Positions 1 to 8,671 of a stretch of 64,000 nt of DNA are shown in pieces. A program made the translations under genes and the position numbers. The notes below the pieces were generated by a model. It saw nothing but the letters and a program-made list of their open reading frames with translations, had not been told where the DNA came from and did no database searches. The stretch is taken from positions 1 through 64,000 of the forward strand of contig JAGBIY010000027.1 of assembly GCA_017934745.1 (NCBI GenBank), given 5' to 3'. The stretch is from Treponema sp. Its GTDB lineage: Bacteria > Spirochaetota > Spirochaetia > Treponematales > Treponemataceae. The first letter of the stretch is position 1; each line of letters starts with the position of its first letter.

Positions 1-714
1 ATTCTCGTGCTCGGCTCTCTCCCCGCGTTCGCGCAGTCAGCCGAAAAAGGCGAAAGCGAGGAGAAATCCGCCATTGAATATGTCGAGCGGTACGCGGGCG
101 AACTTTTGCAATTCTCTAAAAAAGTGCTTCCCGCTGAAAAACTCTATGAAACGCGCTCGCACCTAGAAGCGTTCGGCGGTGAGGCTGGGCAGGACGAGTA
201 TTTTATGCTCTATGCGCTCTTGCTCGGAAAAGAGAACGAGCGGAAAGCTCTCGGGCAGACGGCGGAAATCGCTGAAATCCGCAAGAACCTCAACGAAATC
301 TACCGCGGCATAAACCGCATGTTCGGCGTGGTCATCGGCGGCGGCACTTACTTCGGACAAGAGTACGCGCGGATTGTCGCCCTCACGGAGTACGACATCT
401 ACAGGTATCTGAACGACAGGAAAATGCGCGAATCGTTCAAAAAGGCTCTTATCATGACGGACAAGGACAAAGAAGATTTCGAGTCCTCGTTTTGGACGGT
501 CGCAAGCACATGGAGGCGCGACTACGATGAGGGCGACAGCGGCTACTGGTTCACGGAGGACGGCTACATGGGCGTGTGCAACGACATGTACGAAATCAAG
601 ACGGAACTGATAAGGCTCGAAAACGCCTTCACGAACGAATTGTACCGTGAGCGGGCGGAAAACTACATCAGCGACATAATGCGCGGGTTTCTCGGACAAG
701 AGGTGGAATCATAA
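1..714 (+). CDS. Secreted hypothetical protein, 5' end outside window
   Basis: The frame is open at the left edge. The first visible residues (ILVLGSLPAFAQS) look like the end of a signal peptide with cleavage after AFA or AQS, so the true start lies a few codons upstream and the GTG at 7 is probably internal. About 235 residues are visible, mostly charged and probably helical, with an aromatic stretch near residue 180 (YWFTEDGYMG). I recognise no family. Its stop codon overlaps the ATG of a tiny downstream frame (TAATG), as in a translationally coupled operon. Export is inferred from the signal-peptide-like start only. Confidence 0.6.
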   Translation: MLVLGSLPAFAQSAEKGESEEKSAIEYVERYAGELLQFSKKVLPAEKLYETRSHLEAFGGEAGQDEYFMLYALLLGKENERKALGQTAEIAEIRKNLNEIYRGINRMFGVVIGGGTYFGQEYARIVALTEYDIYRYLNDRKMRESFKKALIMTDKDKEDFESSFWTVASTWRRDYDEGDSGYWFTEDGYMGVCNDMYEIKTELIRLENAFTNELYRERAENYISDIMRGFLGQEVES

Positions 715-803
715 TGAAATCCCAACTAGCCAAAATCTGCCCGCTTTTGTCGTTCGCGCTCATTGTGCTGCTGTACATTCTTGAAAATGCAAATCCGTGG
801 TAA
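714..803 (+). CDS. Possible 29-aa hydrophobic peptide
   Basis: An ATG overlaps the stop of the preceding gene and opens a 29-codon frame with one hydrophobic segment (residues 8-22, CPLLSFALIVLLYIL). The overlap favours translation, but the frame could equally be the broken start of a larger membrane protein. A similar stretch (CTGCCCG followed by TTCGCG and a hydrophobic reading) occurs near 12111, in the gap after the secreted protein that ends at 12047. No function is proposed. Confidence 0.3.
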   Translation: MKSQLAKICPLLSFALIVLLYILENANPW

Positions 804-804
804 A

Positions 805-1977
805 ATGAAGCAAATGAAAAAACGAATCGCACTTGCTATTTTGTCGCTCCATGCTCTGGCTTCTCCCGCATTTTCCGACGAAATCAGGAAAATTTCGCTT
901 CCGAAAGATGCCGTCATTATCCAGCACAAAGTTTTTGACACGGACATTTTCTGGGAAATCATTCCGTGGAATGACGGCTCTTCGCTTACGGTTGACGGCT
1001 GGGGAAGATACAGCGTCCTCTCCTTCGACAAAAAGGGCAGGCTCAGGCAGGAAACTCTCTGCGACTTCCCGAAAGAGCAACTTACCGGCGGCTTTTATGC
1101 CGACAGGAATACGGGATTTGTCTACACACGGAACGAAAACTTATTTCACATCTACAATGCAAATTCAAAAATCAAAAGGTCTGCCATTCTGGCCTTGATT
1201 TACTTTAGTGACGTGACTTGCGGATTGTTTCCGCTCGACGAAAGGCGAATGTTGGTCAGTCATCTAAAAAATGACGACGCCTTCTCTTCCACCGACGACA
1301 AAATCAACTACGGCTATTTTATCTACGAGCACGACGAAAAGAAATATGAGAGGCCGAAAATCACTGATTGGAGAAGGATTTCCCTTGAATATCAGTTCTC
1401 GGACGACAGGTTGAAATTCATCGCCTATGACCTGGATGAAAAAAGCTATTGCGTTTACGACTGGCAGAATCAGGAAAAAGTGCCGAACAAACTCGCGGAT
1501 TTCCTGAACGAATCGAAGCTTAAAATCGAAATGTGTGACATAAAGAACAGGATTATCGATGCGCATTCAGGGAAAGATGACCAATGGGCGCACTATATAA
1601 TTCTCTGGAACGAGGATTTTTCTAAAATCGAAAAATACAAGCTCAAAGATTTTTTTGAGAATGCGGACATGGTTGTGCTCGACTCGGTTTCGTGCGATGG
1701 AAAATACGGATTTCTTTCTTGTTCATACGAAGACGGATTAATTGATAAAGGCTATTGGAAGCCACAAAAAAAATACACTTGGCTTGCCGGCTTCATCGAT
1801 TTTGAAAAACTCCGTGCAGGAAAAGAAAATCCAATCCGAGTGACAGAAGTTTATAGTAATGGCTCGTCGCTTTTTTTCGCAACAGGCTTTGTTCCAAGCG
1901 AAAGGGACGGGCAGGTTTTCATTTTTCCGGGCGAGAAAAAAAAGGCGAATGCGATTTATATGAAAGACTTGTTCTGA
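805..1977 (+). CDS. Secreted hypothetical protein
   Basis: The protein starts with a clear signal peptide (MKQMKKRIALAILSLHALASPAFSDE) cleaved near residue 24-26. I take the ATG at 805, or 814, over upstream ATGs because they open the signal peptide; neither has a strong ribosome site. The mature part of about 365 residues is rich in aromatic residues and Asp/Lys, with a repeated strand-turn pattern suggesting a beta-propeller-like or other beta-rich periplasmic fold. That fold is inference from composition. No catalytic motif is visible. It lies in a same-strand run of exported or membrane proteins. Confidence 0.65.
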   Translation: MKQMKKRIALAILSLHALASPAFSDEIRKISLPKDAVIIQHKVFDTDIFWEIIPWNDGSSLTVDGWGRYSVLSFDKKGRLRQETLCDFPKEQLTGGFYADRNTGFVYTRNENLFHIYNANSKIKRSAILALIYFSDVTCGLFPLDERRMLVSHLKNDDAFSSTDDKINYGYFIYEHDEKKYERPKITDWRRISLEYQFSDDRLKFIAYDLDEKSYCVYDWQNQEKVPNKLADFLNESKLKIEMCDIKNRIIDAHSGKDDQWAHYIILWNEDFSKIEKYKLKDFFENADMVVLDSVSCDGKYGFLSCSYEDGLIDKGYWKPQKKYTWLAGFIDFEKLRAGKENPIRVTEVYSNGSSLFFATGFVPSERDGQVFIFPGEKKKANAIYMKDLF

Positions 1978-2019
1978 TTTGACATGCTCATAAACAAAAC
2001 CTTCTTTGGGAACGACGCA

Positions 2020-3261
2020 ATGAAACACAAACTCATAAAAATCATTCTTGCGCTGCAGATTGCTGTCTATGCGATTGGGGGTGTCGCATTTCTGCTCGGT
2101 CGCTTGGATGGTATGGACTATGTTTTTGAAGGCGGACAGCTTGTCGAATCTGATTCAGCCTTTCTCAAAACTTTGGGAACAATCGGCGATTATGCGAACG
2201 TTGTCTTTGTGGTTGTTCTGATTTTCGGCTGGATTGCAGTGCTGCCGTTATCGATTGCGGGAATTGTGCTTTCGTTTTTTTCAAAAAGCTGGAAAGGGCT
2301 TACTCCCTCGCTCGTGAACGCTGGTATTTCGATTGTCTGGGTGTTGATATTCATTTCGATTTACTCGTCTTTTCCTTTTGAGCCAAGACCGAAGCCCGTC
2401 TACAATCTCACTTGGCATTTGCTGGACGATTCGATTCAGGGCGAGAAAATCATTTTGACTTTGACAGCCGATGATTTTTCAACTTCAGAGCCGCAAAAAA
2501 TTGAGAAAAAGAAAAACGTTGTGGCAGGAAAGACAAAAAAGATTCGCATTCCAGATGAGGATTTTGAAAAAGTCGAGGGTGTTTCAAAGTCAGACGAGAA
2601 TGTTAGAGCTTTTGTTCCCTACGGCTTTTTCGTCATGTTCGATGAGAAGAAGGACAAATACGTAAAACAGGATTCATACGAAATCATCGTCTACAAAAAG
2701 CCCGAAATCACCGAGGACGAAGAAAAGTTCGTGATGGAAAATGTTCCGCGCGACACAGATTTTGAGCTTTGCTATTGGGACAAGGACGCGCGCCAGTTCG
2801 TTCAAATCGCTTCAAGCGACGGCGTTTTTTACAAAAGAGACAAGAGCAAAGAACTTCTTTTGGATTCAGAAAAAGAATATCCTGATTCGGACGAGCAGTT
2901 CAATCTTTTTATGAGCGTAAAAAGCGCGCTTTATGCGGAGAAAACGTATCTCATCACGCTGAGCTACGAGCGGGACAAGCAGTATTTGCCCGTCAAAAAC
3001 TGGCGGACATATCATCAAAACGGCAGGGAAATCAGGACGCTGAACCTTGAGCTCAACGGCACGCAGTGGATTAAGACGCGGTACATCGACAAGAAAACTG
3101 GCAAGCCTATAGCGAATACTGCCGCCACAATCTATGTGATTTTTGAAGACGAAGATAAAAAGAACGAGGAAGCTGTCATCAAATCAATTATTCTGCAGAT
3201 GCGGTTCGGAAGATGCGGCGCTCGACCTGTTGATTGGAACGCAGCCCCCGCAAGCCTGTAG
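2020..3261 (+). CDS. Membrane-anchored hypothetical protein
   Basis: Three hydrophobic segments occupy the first 125 residues (LIKIILALQIAVYAIGGVAF, then VFVVVLIFGWIAVLPLSIAG, then ISIVWVLIFISIY). A soluble, charged domain of about 290 residues follows, probably extracytoplasmic. I prefer the ATG at 2020 (MKHKLIK) over 1984 because it places Lys residues just before the first helix. The last 20 or so residues read poorly (FGRCGARPVDW). The +1 frame over the same bases gives a better sequence (SEDAALDLLIGTQPPQA), so a late frameshift is possible. I recognise no family. Confidence 0.6.
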   Translation: MKHKLIKIILALQIAVYAIGGVAFLLGRLDGMDYVFEGGQLVESDSAFLKTLGTIGDYANVVFVVVLIFGWIAVLPLSIAGIVLSFFSKSWKGLTPSLVNAGISIVWVLIFISIYSSFPFEPRPKPVYNLTWHLLDDSIQGEKIILTLTADDFSTSEPQKIEKKKNVVAGKTKKIRIPDEDFEKVEGVSKSDENVRAFVPYGFFVMFDEKKDKYVKQDSYEIIVYKKPEITEDEEKFVMENVPRDTDFELCYWDKDARQFVQIASSDGVFYKRDKSKELLLDSEKEYPDSDEQFNLFMSVKSALYAEKTYLITLSYERDKQYLPVKNWRTYHQNGREIRTLNLELNGTQWIKTRYIDKKTGKPIANTAATIYVIFEDEDKKNEEAVIKSIILQMRFGRCGARPVDWNAAPASL

Positions 3262-3264
3262 TTC

Positions 3265-3293
3265 TTGAATTTTTTATAATTCTTGTATATAAG
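3265..3293 (+). promoter_or_regulatory. Sigma-70-type promoter of the zinc-ribbon operon
   Basis: TTGAAT at 3265 and TATAAG at 3288 are separated by exactly 17 bp. The start of transcription would fall near 3300, about 25 bp before the first gene of the five-gene operon. An alternative -10 (TATAAT at 3275) lies inside the spacer. It is the only intergenic gap of any size before the operon. Confidence 0.55.
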
Positions 3294-3325
3294 ATGTTTT
3301 TGCAAACTGCAATGGAGAGATGAAA

Positions 3326-4594
3326 ATGAAGTGTCTAGAATGCAATAAGGAAATTAGTGACGGTGCAAAATTCTGCCAGTACTGCGGTACAAAAATCACT
3401 GCTGCTGTAAAAACAAAAAGAGACATGCTTGACTTGCGGCTTGGAGCGAAGGAAATTGCAGCATATTTTTCACACGAAAACTGTGACGGCTATGATTCGT
3501 ATTCTAGTGTAAACGTGCCGGAAGGAGTTTTCGCCTATGCTTTTACGAAAAACGGAAATGTTGAAATTCGCACAGGCCTTAACGAATTTTCAAAAATACA
3601 GGGGCAGGGCGGAATTATTGGCGGGCTAAAAAAAATAATTTCCAACGAAGCAAATCCACCTCTTGCAATCGTAAAAAAAGCAGTCTTCCCCCTTGCGTTC
3701 AATTTTACAAACCTTGAACTGAAGTCAGCATTTTTCAACCTTGACTCTCAAGTTCTCTGCCGCATAAAAGACGGAAAACAGTTTTTGGAATCATTCCTTT
3801 CCGGCTCATCTTCTGTAGAAACAACAGTCATTGAAGAAAATCTTGGCAATCTTGTAAAGAAAATTTTTACCGAAACGCTTTATGAAAAATCCGCGGAAGA
3901 AATTTTAAAAGGTAAATCTATTGCAAATGAAGTTTTTAATTCGCTGAAAGAAAAATTCAAGGAGGTCTACCCCTTCATTGAAGTGATTGAACTTTCCCTC
4001 TTTGAAGCCAGAAACGAAAATCTTTCTTCCATTAAAAAAGCTTCCGAGAACCTTGAGACAGAAGCAAAACAGCGTGAACTTGAAAAACAGAGGCAGACCG
4101 CGGAGTTTGAAAACTTTAAGTCCAACAATCAGCTCCAACAGGAATACAAAAAGATTGAGCAGGAAAATGCAGTTTCCGATATTGAACGCCAGAATGAAAT
4201 TGAAAAGTCTGAACTGACAAACAGAATTGAGAAGCAGAGAATTCAAGATTCTTATGACGACGAGCGATTTTCAAAAAAAATCCAGCAGGACAAAGAAGAA
4301 ATGCTCTCTCAAATGGAACTTTTAAAGGAAGCCCTAAAAATACGGAACGCAAGGAAAGATGCGGATACTGAACGCGAAATGCTTGTGCGCGAGCAGGAAA
4401 ATAATTTTGAACTTGAAAAGCTCCGCATTCAAAATGACGAAAAAATCCGCTTGCTGCAGGAAGAAGCGCGCTTAAAGGATGCAGAATCAAAATCAAAAGA
4501 TGAAAAAGCCCAGCTTTTAAAAGAGCACAACAGCGATTTTAAAAACATAATTTCTGCTCAGATAAAATCTTTGGGCGAAAAAAACGACTGGTGA
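3326..4594 (+). CDS. Zinc-ribbon, SPFH-like, coiled-coil protein
   Basis: The first 28 residues form a zinc ribbon with two CxxC knuckles (CLECNKEI and CQYCGTKI). Residues of roughly 35-235 resemble an SPFH/band-7-like or virion-core-like beta domain (VPEGVFAYAFTKNGNVEIRTG). Residues 235-420 are a long Glu/Lys/Gln-rich coiled coil. I start at the second ATG because GGAGAG at 3314-3319 sits 6 bp before it and abuts the first. It opens an operon whose other proteins share the zinc ribbon. A scaffold role for the following FGE-fold proteins is inference; the SPFH assignment is by pattern only. Confidence 0.65.
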   Translation: MKCLECNKEISDGAKFCQYCGTKITAAVKTKRDMLDLRLGAKEIAAYFSHENCDGYDSYSSVNVPEGVFAYAFTKNGNVEIRTGLNEFSKIQGQGGIIGGLKKIISNEANPPLAIVKKAVFPLAFNFTNLELKSAFFNLDSQVLCRIKDGKQFLESFLSGSSSVETTVIEENLGNLVKKIFTETLYEKSAEEILKGKSIANEVFNSLKEKFKEVYPFIEVIELSLFEARNENLSSIKKASENLETEAKQRELEKQRQTAEFENFKSNNQLQQEYKKIEQENAVSDIERQNEIEKSELTNRIEKQRIQDSYDDERFSKKIQQDKEEMLSQMELLKEALKIRNARKDADTEREMLVREQENNFELEKLRIQNDEKIRLLQEEARLKDAESKSKDEKAQLLKEHNSDFKNIISAQIKSLGEKNDW

Positions 4595-4605
4595 AATTGC
4601 AAATT

Positions 4606-6003
4606 ATGAAATGTGAAACTTGTGGATTTGAACTTGCGGCAGATGCTGATTTTTGTCCTGAATGTGGACAGAAAGTCACCCGAAATATTGGGCTGAACCT
4701 TGGCAGCAAAAACGTAATAGCCGGGGACGTGTATGGCAATAAAGAAGACATACATGTAAAAGGGGATGCGACTTTTATAAAAAAAGACGACAGCAGTTCA
4801 AAAATAAGAACTTGTGCAAGTTGCGGAAGGCACATTGTCCTTTTGGATGGCTTCACCTGTAAAAGGTGCCGGAAATTCGTCTGCATGGACTGTTACAACA
4901 AAAAACTCAAGCTCTGTGCGGACTGTGCAGAAGAAGAAAAACTTACAGAGTCAAAAGAAAAGCTTCTGATGACGAATATTGAAACTTTCGTAAAGCGGCA
5001 GCTTGTTGATTTTGAATCGAATGAAGGTTTTTCAAATGCGGCGCAGGACTATCTTCAAGAGCAGCTCTCCGCAGTATTCAGAGGCCTAAAAAAGGCTGAC
5101 CACAATTCTGCCGGCACGGTTTGTGAACAAAGCCAGCCTTGCAACGACATGGATTCTAGTCCATCAGAAGACTTTGAATTGATTCCCCTTGGAACAGAAG
5201 AAAATTACGATTGTGAAGATTATTCAGATGAAAACGTAAAAATTGTTCTGCAGAACATAGAGAACCGAATGGTTTTTATTGAGGGCGGCAAGGCAAAGCT
5301 TGGAACCGATGTGGAGGATTTTGGAAATCCTATTCACACAGTGAGCATAAAAAATTTTTACCTTTCTCAGGTTACTGTTACGCAAAAACTGTTCCGCTTT
5401 ATCATGGGCAGTTCAAATTTTTCTTGGCAGAAAACTTTTGGAGACAATCTTCCTATTGAAAGAGTAAGCTATCTTGATGCCGTGGCTTTCTGCAATATTC
5501 TCAGCAGACTGGCGGGCCTTGAGCCTGTTTACAGCGTAAGAGGTGAAACAAATCCTTCTGACTGGGAGGGCTTTGAGTTTCCAAAAGAAGAAATTGCTGT
5601 TGGCTTTCGTGATGATTTCATAATCGACATCGATGAATACGCGAATGGGTACAGGCTGCCTTCTGTGGACGAAAGTGAATTTGCGCGAAGGGGCGGATTA
5701 AAATCTTTGAATTTCAAGTACGCAGGCAGCAATAATCTTGATGAAGTTGCATGGTGCAATGAAAATAGCGGTTGTCAGATTCATGAAGTGGGACAAAAGA
5801 AGCCCAATGAACTTGGTCTTTACGACATGATGGGAAATGTTGACGAATTGTGCGACATTGCCTTTTGGGTACAATCCTCCTGTTCTGACTATTGTGATTC
5901 AATCTTCAATTTTTCCCAGGCTGTTTGTGGCACTAAAAACGGAATTGCAAGCAGATTTGACCTGACAGGATTCCGCATCGCAAGAAGCGCATTGGAAAAG
6001 TAG
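4606..6003 (+). CDS. Zinc-ribbon plus FGE/SUMF1-fold protein, copy 1
   Basis: Residues 1-25 are a zinc ribbon (CETCGFEL, CPECGQKV). Residues of about 70-110 form a second Cys-rich treble-clef-like module (CASCGRH, CKRCRKFVCMDC, CADC). A linker leads to an FGE-sulfatase/SUMF1-type domain from about residue 225 (MVFIEGG, then YLSQVTVTQKLF, YRLPSVDESEFARRGG and GLYDMMGNV near the end). Where formylglycine-generating enzymes usually have GNVWEW, this has GNVDELC, so a binding rather than catalytic role is likely. The start is the ATG at 4606, just after the previous stop. A close paralogue lies at 7289. Confidence 0.75.
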   Translation: MKCETCGFELAADADFCPECGQKVTRNIGLNLGSKNVIAGDVYGNKEDIHVKGDATFIKKDDSSSKIRTCASCGRHIVLLDGFTCKRCRKFVCMDCYNKKLKLCADCAEEEKLTESKEKLLMTNIETFVKRQLVDFESNEGFSNAAQDYLQEQLSAVFRGLKKADHNSAGTVCEQSQPCNDMDSSPSEDFELIPLGTEENYDCEDYSDENVKIVLQNIENRMVFIEGGKAKLGTDVEDFGNPIHTVSIKNFYLSQVTVTQKLFRFIMGSSNFSWQKTFGDNLPIERVSYLDAVAFCNILSRLAGLEPVYSVRGETNPSDWEGFEFPKEEIAVGFRDDFIIDIDEYANGYRLPSVDESEFARRGGLKSLNFKYAGSNNLDEVAWCNENSGCQIHEVGQKKPNELGLYDMMGNVDELCDIAFWVQSSCSDYCDSIFNFSQAVCGTKNGIASRFDLTGFRIARSALEK

Positions 6004-6008
6004 GCAAA

Positions 6009-7283
6009 ATGAAATACGAAATAAGAATTTTAAAGCAGGGCTTTTTGGGTAAAGACAAAATTGACATTCCTCGGATTATAAAAGGAAGTGATTTGCAGTA
6101 CGGGCTTTTTGACGATTTTGGCGTTCTTGAAAAAGGCAAATACGAAGAAGGCTTTGCACTCTTTTATCAGACTGAGGATTCTGGCTCTGGAGTATTTTTA
6201 AAAAATCAGATAAATGAAAAGACTCATGCAGGCGAAGTCCTTTTAACAGTAAACGAAAGACTTTCTGAATACGAACTTTACAGCAATCACTTTCTTTTTG
6301 GAAAATTAATTGATGCCGTAAAAGAACAGTTTTACTGTGTAAAAATTTACGAGAACGACACATTGATTACAGAAGAAGATTTTTGGAACAGCAAGTATTT
6401 TGGGAAGGACTATGATAAATACAAAAAAAATTGGGAAGCAGAATTTAAAAGATTTGCAAAAAACACTGACGACGGTTTGGTTCAAGGTCCGCTTTTTCCG
6501 CTTTTTCTTGACAAAGACAGCCTAAAAGATTTTACACACTATTCATGTGCAATAGTCAGAAGCGTCAATTTTAATAAAAAATACACAAAACGTGAATTTT
6601 TTACCGATTCCCACGGAAAGAAAAAAAGCAGATGGTTTTTGGAGGCAAACACAACTGCGCTCTTGCCTGGAGACAGGAGAACTGTAAAGGACATCTGGAA
6701 AACAAGTGCCGTAATGAATCTTGAAGGAAAAGACTTGCCATACAACATGGTAATCGATGAACTTGCAAAAACTGAAAACTTAAGCCGCTACGACAGGCGG
6801 CTGGTAGAATATAAAAAACTTTCAGTGGCCATTATAAAGAAAATCGCAAGGTCAGTAGAAAAGAGGCTTTCTTCTGAGCAGTTCCCTGACTTTAACTTCA
6901 AGCTTGCGGTAATAGCAGGCATCATGGGGAAAGACCCAAGCTTTAAAGAAAAATATGATGACGACATCCTCGACTACGCAAAAGACAGTCATGACAGCGA
7001 TAGTGATTATCTTTCAAGTGATGTTGAAAAGTTTTTTAAAGAATTGGTCCTGACAAAAAGCGACCTTGAAAAAGTTACCCACTTGAGCCTTGTCCGGGAA
7101 AATGATTTTTTCTTTGAACTAAAGCCAAATTGGAAAGGCGAAGACTCTCTTTTTGACATCGAAAGCTTTAAGGGAATAGACCTTCTTCAAAACCTAAAGA
7201 CTTACTCTTACGACGGCTTGATTTGCCCTCCTGAATTGATTGAAGAACTGGGTTCTCTTGAAAGAATTTCCGACGGCAGGTAG
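6009..7283 (+). CDS. Conserved hypothetical partner protein, copy 1
   Basis: This 424-residue soluble protein starts only 5 bp after the FGE-fold gene. It is clearly paralogous to the protein at 8668: both open with MKYE, then an ILKQGF or IVKQGF block, and share VLLTVNER, LPYNMVIDE or LPYDMVIDE, SVEKRL, SEQFPDFNFKL, and a C-terminal part with leucine-rich-repeat-like spacing (DIESFKGIDLLQNLKTYSYDGL). No enzyme motif is visible. It was duplicated together with its upstream neighbour, so the two products probably act together. I do not recognise the family. Confidence 0.7.
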   Translation: MKYEIRILKQGFLGKDKIDIPRIIKGSDLQYGLFDDFGVLEKGKYEEGFALFYQTEDSGSGVFLKNQINEKTHAGEVLLTVNERLSEYELYSNHFLFGKLIDAVKEQFYCVKIYENDTLITEEDFWNSKYFGKDYDKYKKNWEAEFKRFAKNTDDGLVQGPLFPLFLDKDSLKDFTHYSCAIVRSVNFNKKYTKREFFTDSHGKKKSRWFLEANTTALLPGDRRTVKDIWKTSAVMNLEGKDLPYNMVIDELAKTENLSRYDRRLVEYKKLSVAIIKKIARSVEKRLSSEQFPDFNFKLAVIAGIMGKDPSFKEKYDDDILDYAKDSHDSDSDYLSSDVEKFFKELVLTKSDLEKVTHLSLVRENDFFFELKPNWKGEDSLFDIESFKGIDLLQNLKTYSYDGLICPPELIEELGSLERISDGR

Positions 7284-7288
7284 TAAAA

Positions 7289-8671
7289 ATGAAATGTGAA
7301 AACTGTGGATTTGAATTGACTGATACAGCAAAGTTTTGCCCAGAATGTGGTACGAAAGTAGAGAGAAAACCACAATTCAATCTTGGTGAAAAAAATGTAA
7401 TAGCGGGCGATGTTTACGGAAGCAAAGAGGACATTCACATAAGCGGCAATGCTACTTTTATAGAGGATGGCGACGAAACAAAAAAAGCTGCAACGTGCTC
7501 GAACTGCGGAAGACACGTTCTGCTTTTGAACGGCTATACTTGCCGCGAATGTGGAAAATTTGTCTGCAGCGGCTGTTACAGCAAGGCATTTAAAGTCTGT
7601 CTGGACTGTGCGAAAAAAATTGAAAAAGCCGAGTCCAAGGCAAGAACCATCATGCTGAATCTTGAATCCTTTATAAAAAATCAGGCTGCAAACTATGAGA
7701 GTGAAGAAGATTTTTCTAGCGATGCGAAGGATTTCCTTAAAAAGCAACTTTCAGGGCAAGATGATAAAGCGCCCGCTGAAGAAGAACCTGCCATAATCAA
7801 ACCGGCAAGCGCGGAGTCTAACAAAGAAGATTTTGAATTGATTCCTCTTGCAAAAGAAGAAAAATTCAACGAAAAAGTCTTTACTGCAGAAAATGCAAAA
7901 ATCGTCCTGAGAAACATAGAAAAAAGGATGATTCTTGTGGAAGGCGGCAGAATGTATCTTGGAAGCATAGATGAGGAAATGAAAAATCCCCTGCATCTTG
8001 CCGATGTAAAAGACTTTTACATTTCACAAATTCCCGTGACACAAAAACTTTTCAAATTCTTTATGGGAACGGTCGTAACAGACAGAACGCCAAGCGTTAT
8101 TGGAGACAACTTTCCAATTGAAAGCGGACTCAGCTATATTGACGCCTTTGCCTTTTGCAACATTGTCAGCTCACTTGCGGGACTTGAGCCAGTCTACAGC
8201 GTAAGGGGAAAAACTGCTCCATACGATTGGGAAGGCTATTCGTTTCCCAATTCAGAAGTTGTGCCTAAAACCTATGAAAATTTTAGAGTCTCCATAAACG
8301 AAAGTGCCAACGGCTACAGACTGCCTTATGCCGATGAATACGAATTTGCTTCCCGCGGAGGAATCAAAACAAGAGGCTTTAAATATCCAGGAAGCGACGA
8401 CATCAATGAAGTTGCATGGTATTTGACCAACAGCGATGAATGCATCCATAAAGTTGCGCTAAAAAAGCCAAATGAACTGGGGCTTTACGATATGCTTGGA
8501 AATATCCCTGAACTCTGCAACAACCGCATTGTAAAGGGAATTTCCAGCGGTACATCTATACAGTTGGATGGAAACCGTTTCGATTTTGCCTACCAAAATC
8601 ATGATTTCAATATGCACGATAGGTACTGGAACTTGGGATTCCGCCTTTCAAGAAATGGAGGCCATGAATGA
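7289..8671 (+). CDS. Zinc-ribbon plus FGE/SUMF1-fold protein, copy 2
   Basis: This is a full-length paralogue of the protein at 4606 with the same order: zinc ribbon (CENCGFEL, CPECGTKV), a GDVYGSKEDIHISGNATF segment, a second Cys-rich module (CSNCGRH, CRECGKFVCSGC, CLDC), a linker, and an FGE/SUMF1-fold domain (MILVEGG, YRLPYADEYEFASRGG, GLYDMLGNIPELC). It again lacks the Trp-rich GNVWEW signature and I see no obvious active-site cysteine pair. Its stop overlaps the next start by 4 bp, so it is translationally coupled to the second partner protein. Confidence 0.75.
   Translation: MKCENCGFELTDTAKFCPECGTKVERKPQFNLGEKNVIAGDVYGSKEDIHISGNATFIEDGDETKKAATCSNCGRHVLLLNGYTCRECGKFVCSGCYSKAFKVCLDCAKKIEKAESKARTIMLNLESFIKNQAANYESEEDFSSDAKDFLKKQLSGQDDKAPAEEEPAIIKPASAESNKEDFELIPLAKEEKFNEKVFTAENAKIVLRNIEKRMILVEGGRMYLGSIDEEMKNPLHLADVKDFYISQIPVTQKLFKFFMGTVVTDRTPSVIGDNFPIESGLSYIDAFAFCNIVSSLAGLEPVYSVRGKTAPYDWEGYSFPNSEVVPKTYENFRVSINESANGYRLPYADEYEFASRGGIKTRGFKYPGSDDINEVAWYLTNSDECIHKVALKKPNELGLYDMLGNIPELCNNRIVKGISSGTSIQLDGNRFDFAYQNHDFNMHDRYWNLGFRLSRNGGHE

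Noticed and set aside
4606..8671. Target proteins of a diversity-generating retroelement
   Set aside because: The SUMF1/C-lectin-like fold invites the idea, but there is no reverse transcriptase and no template repeat, and both copies look conserved rather than hypervariable.
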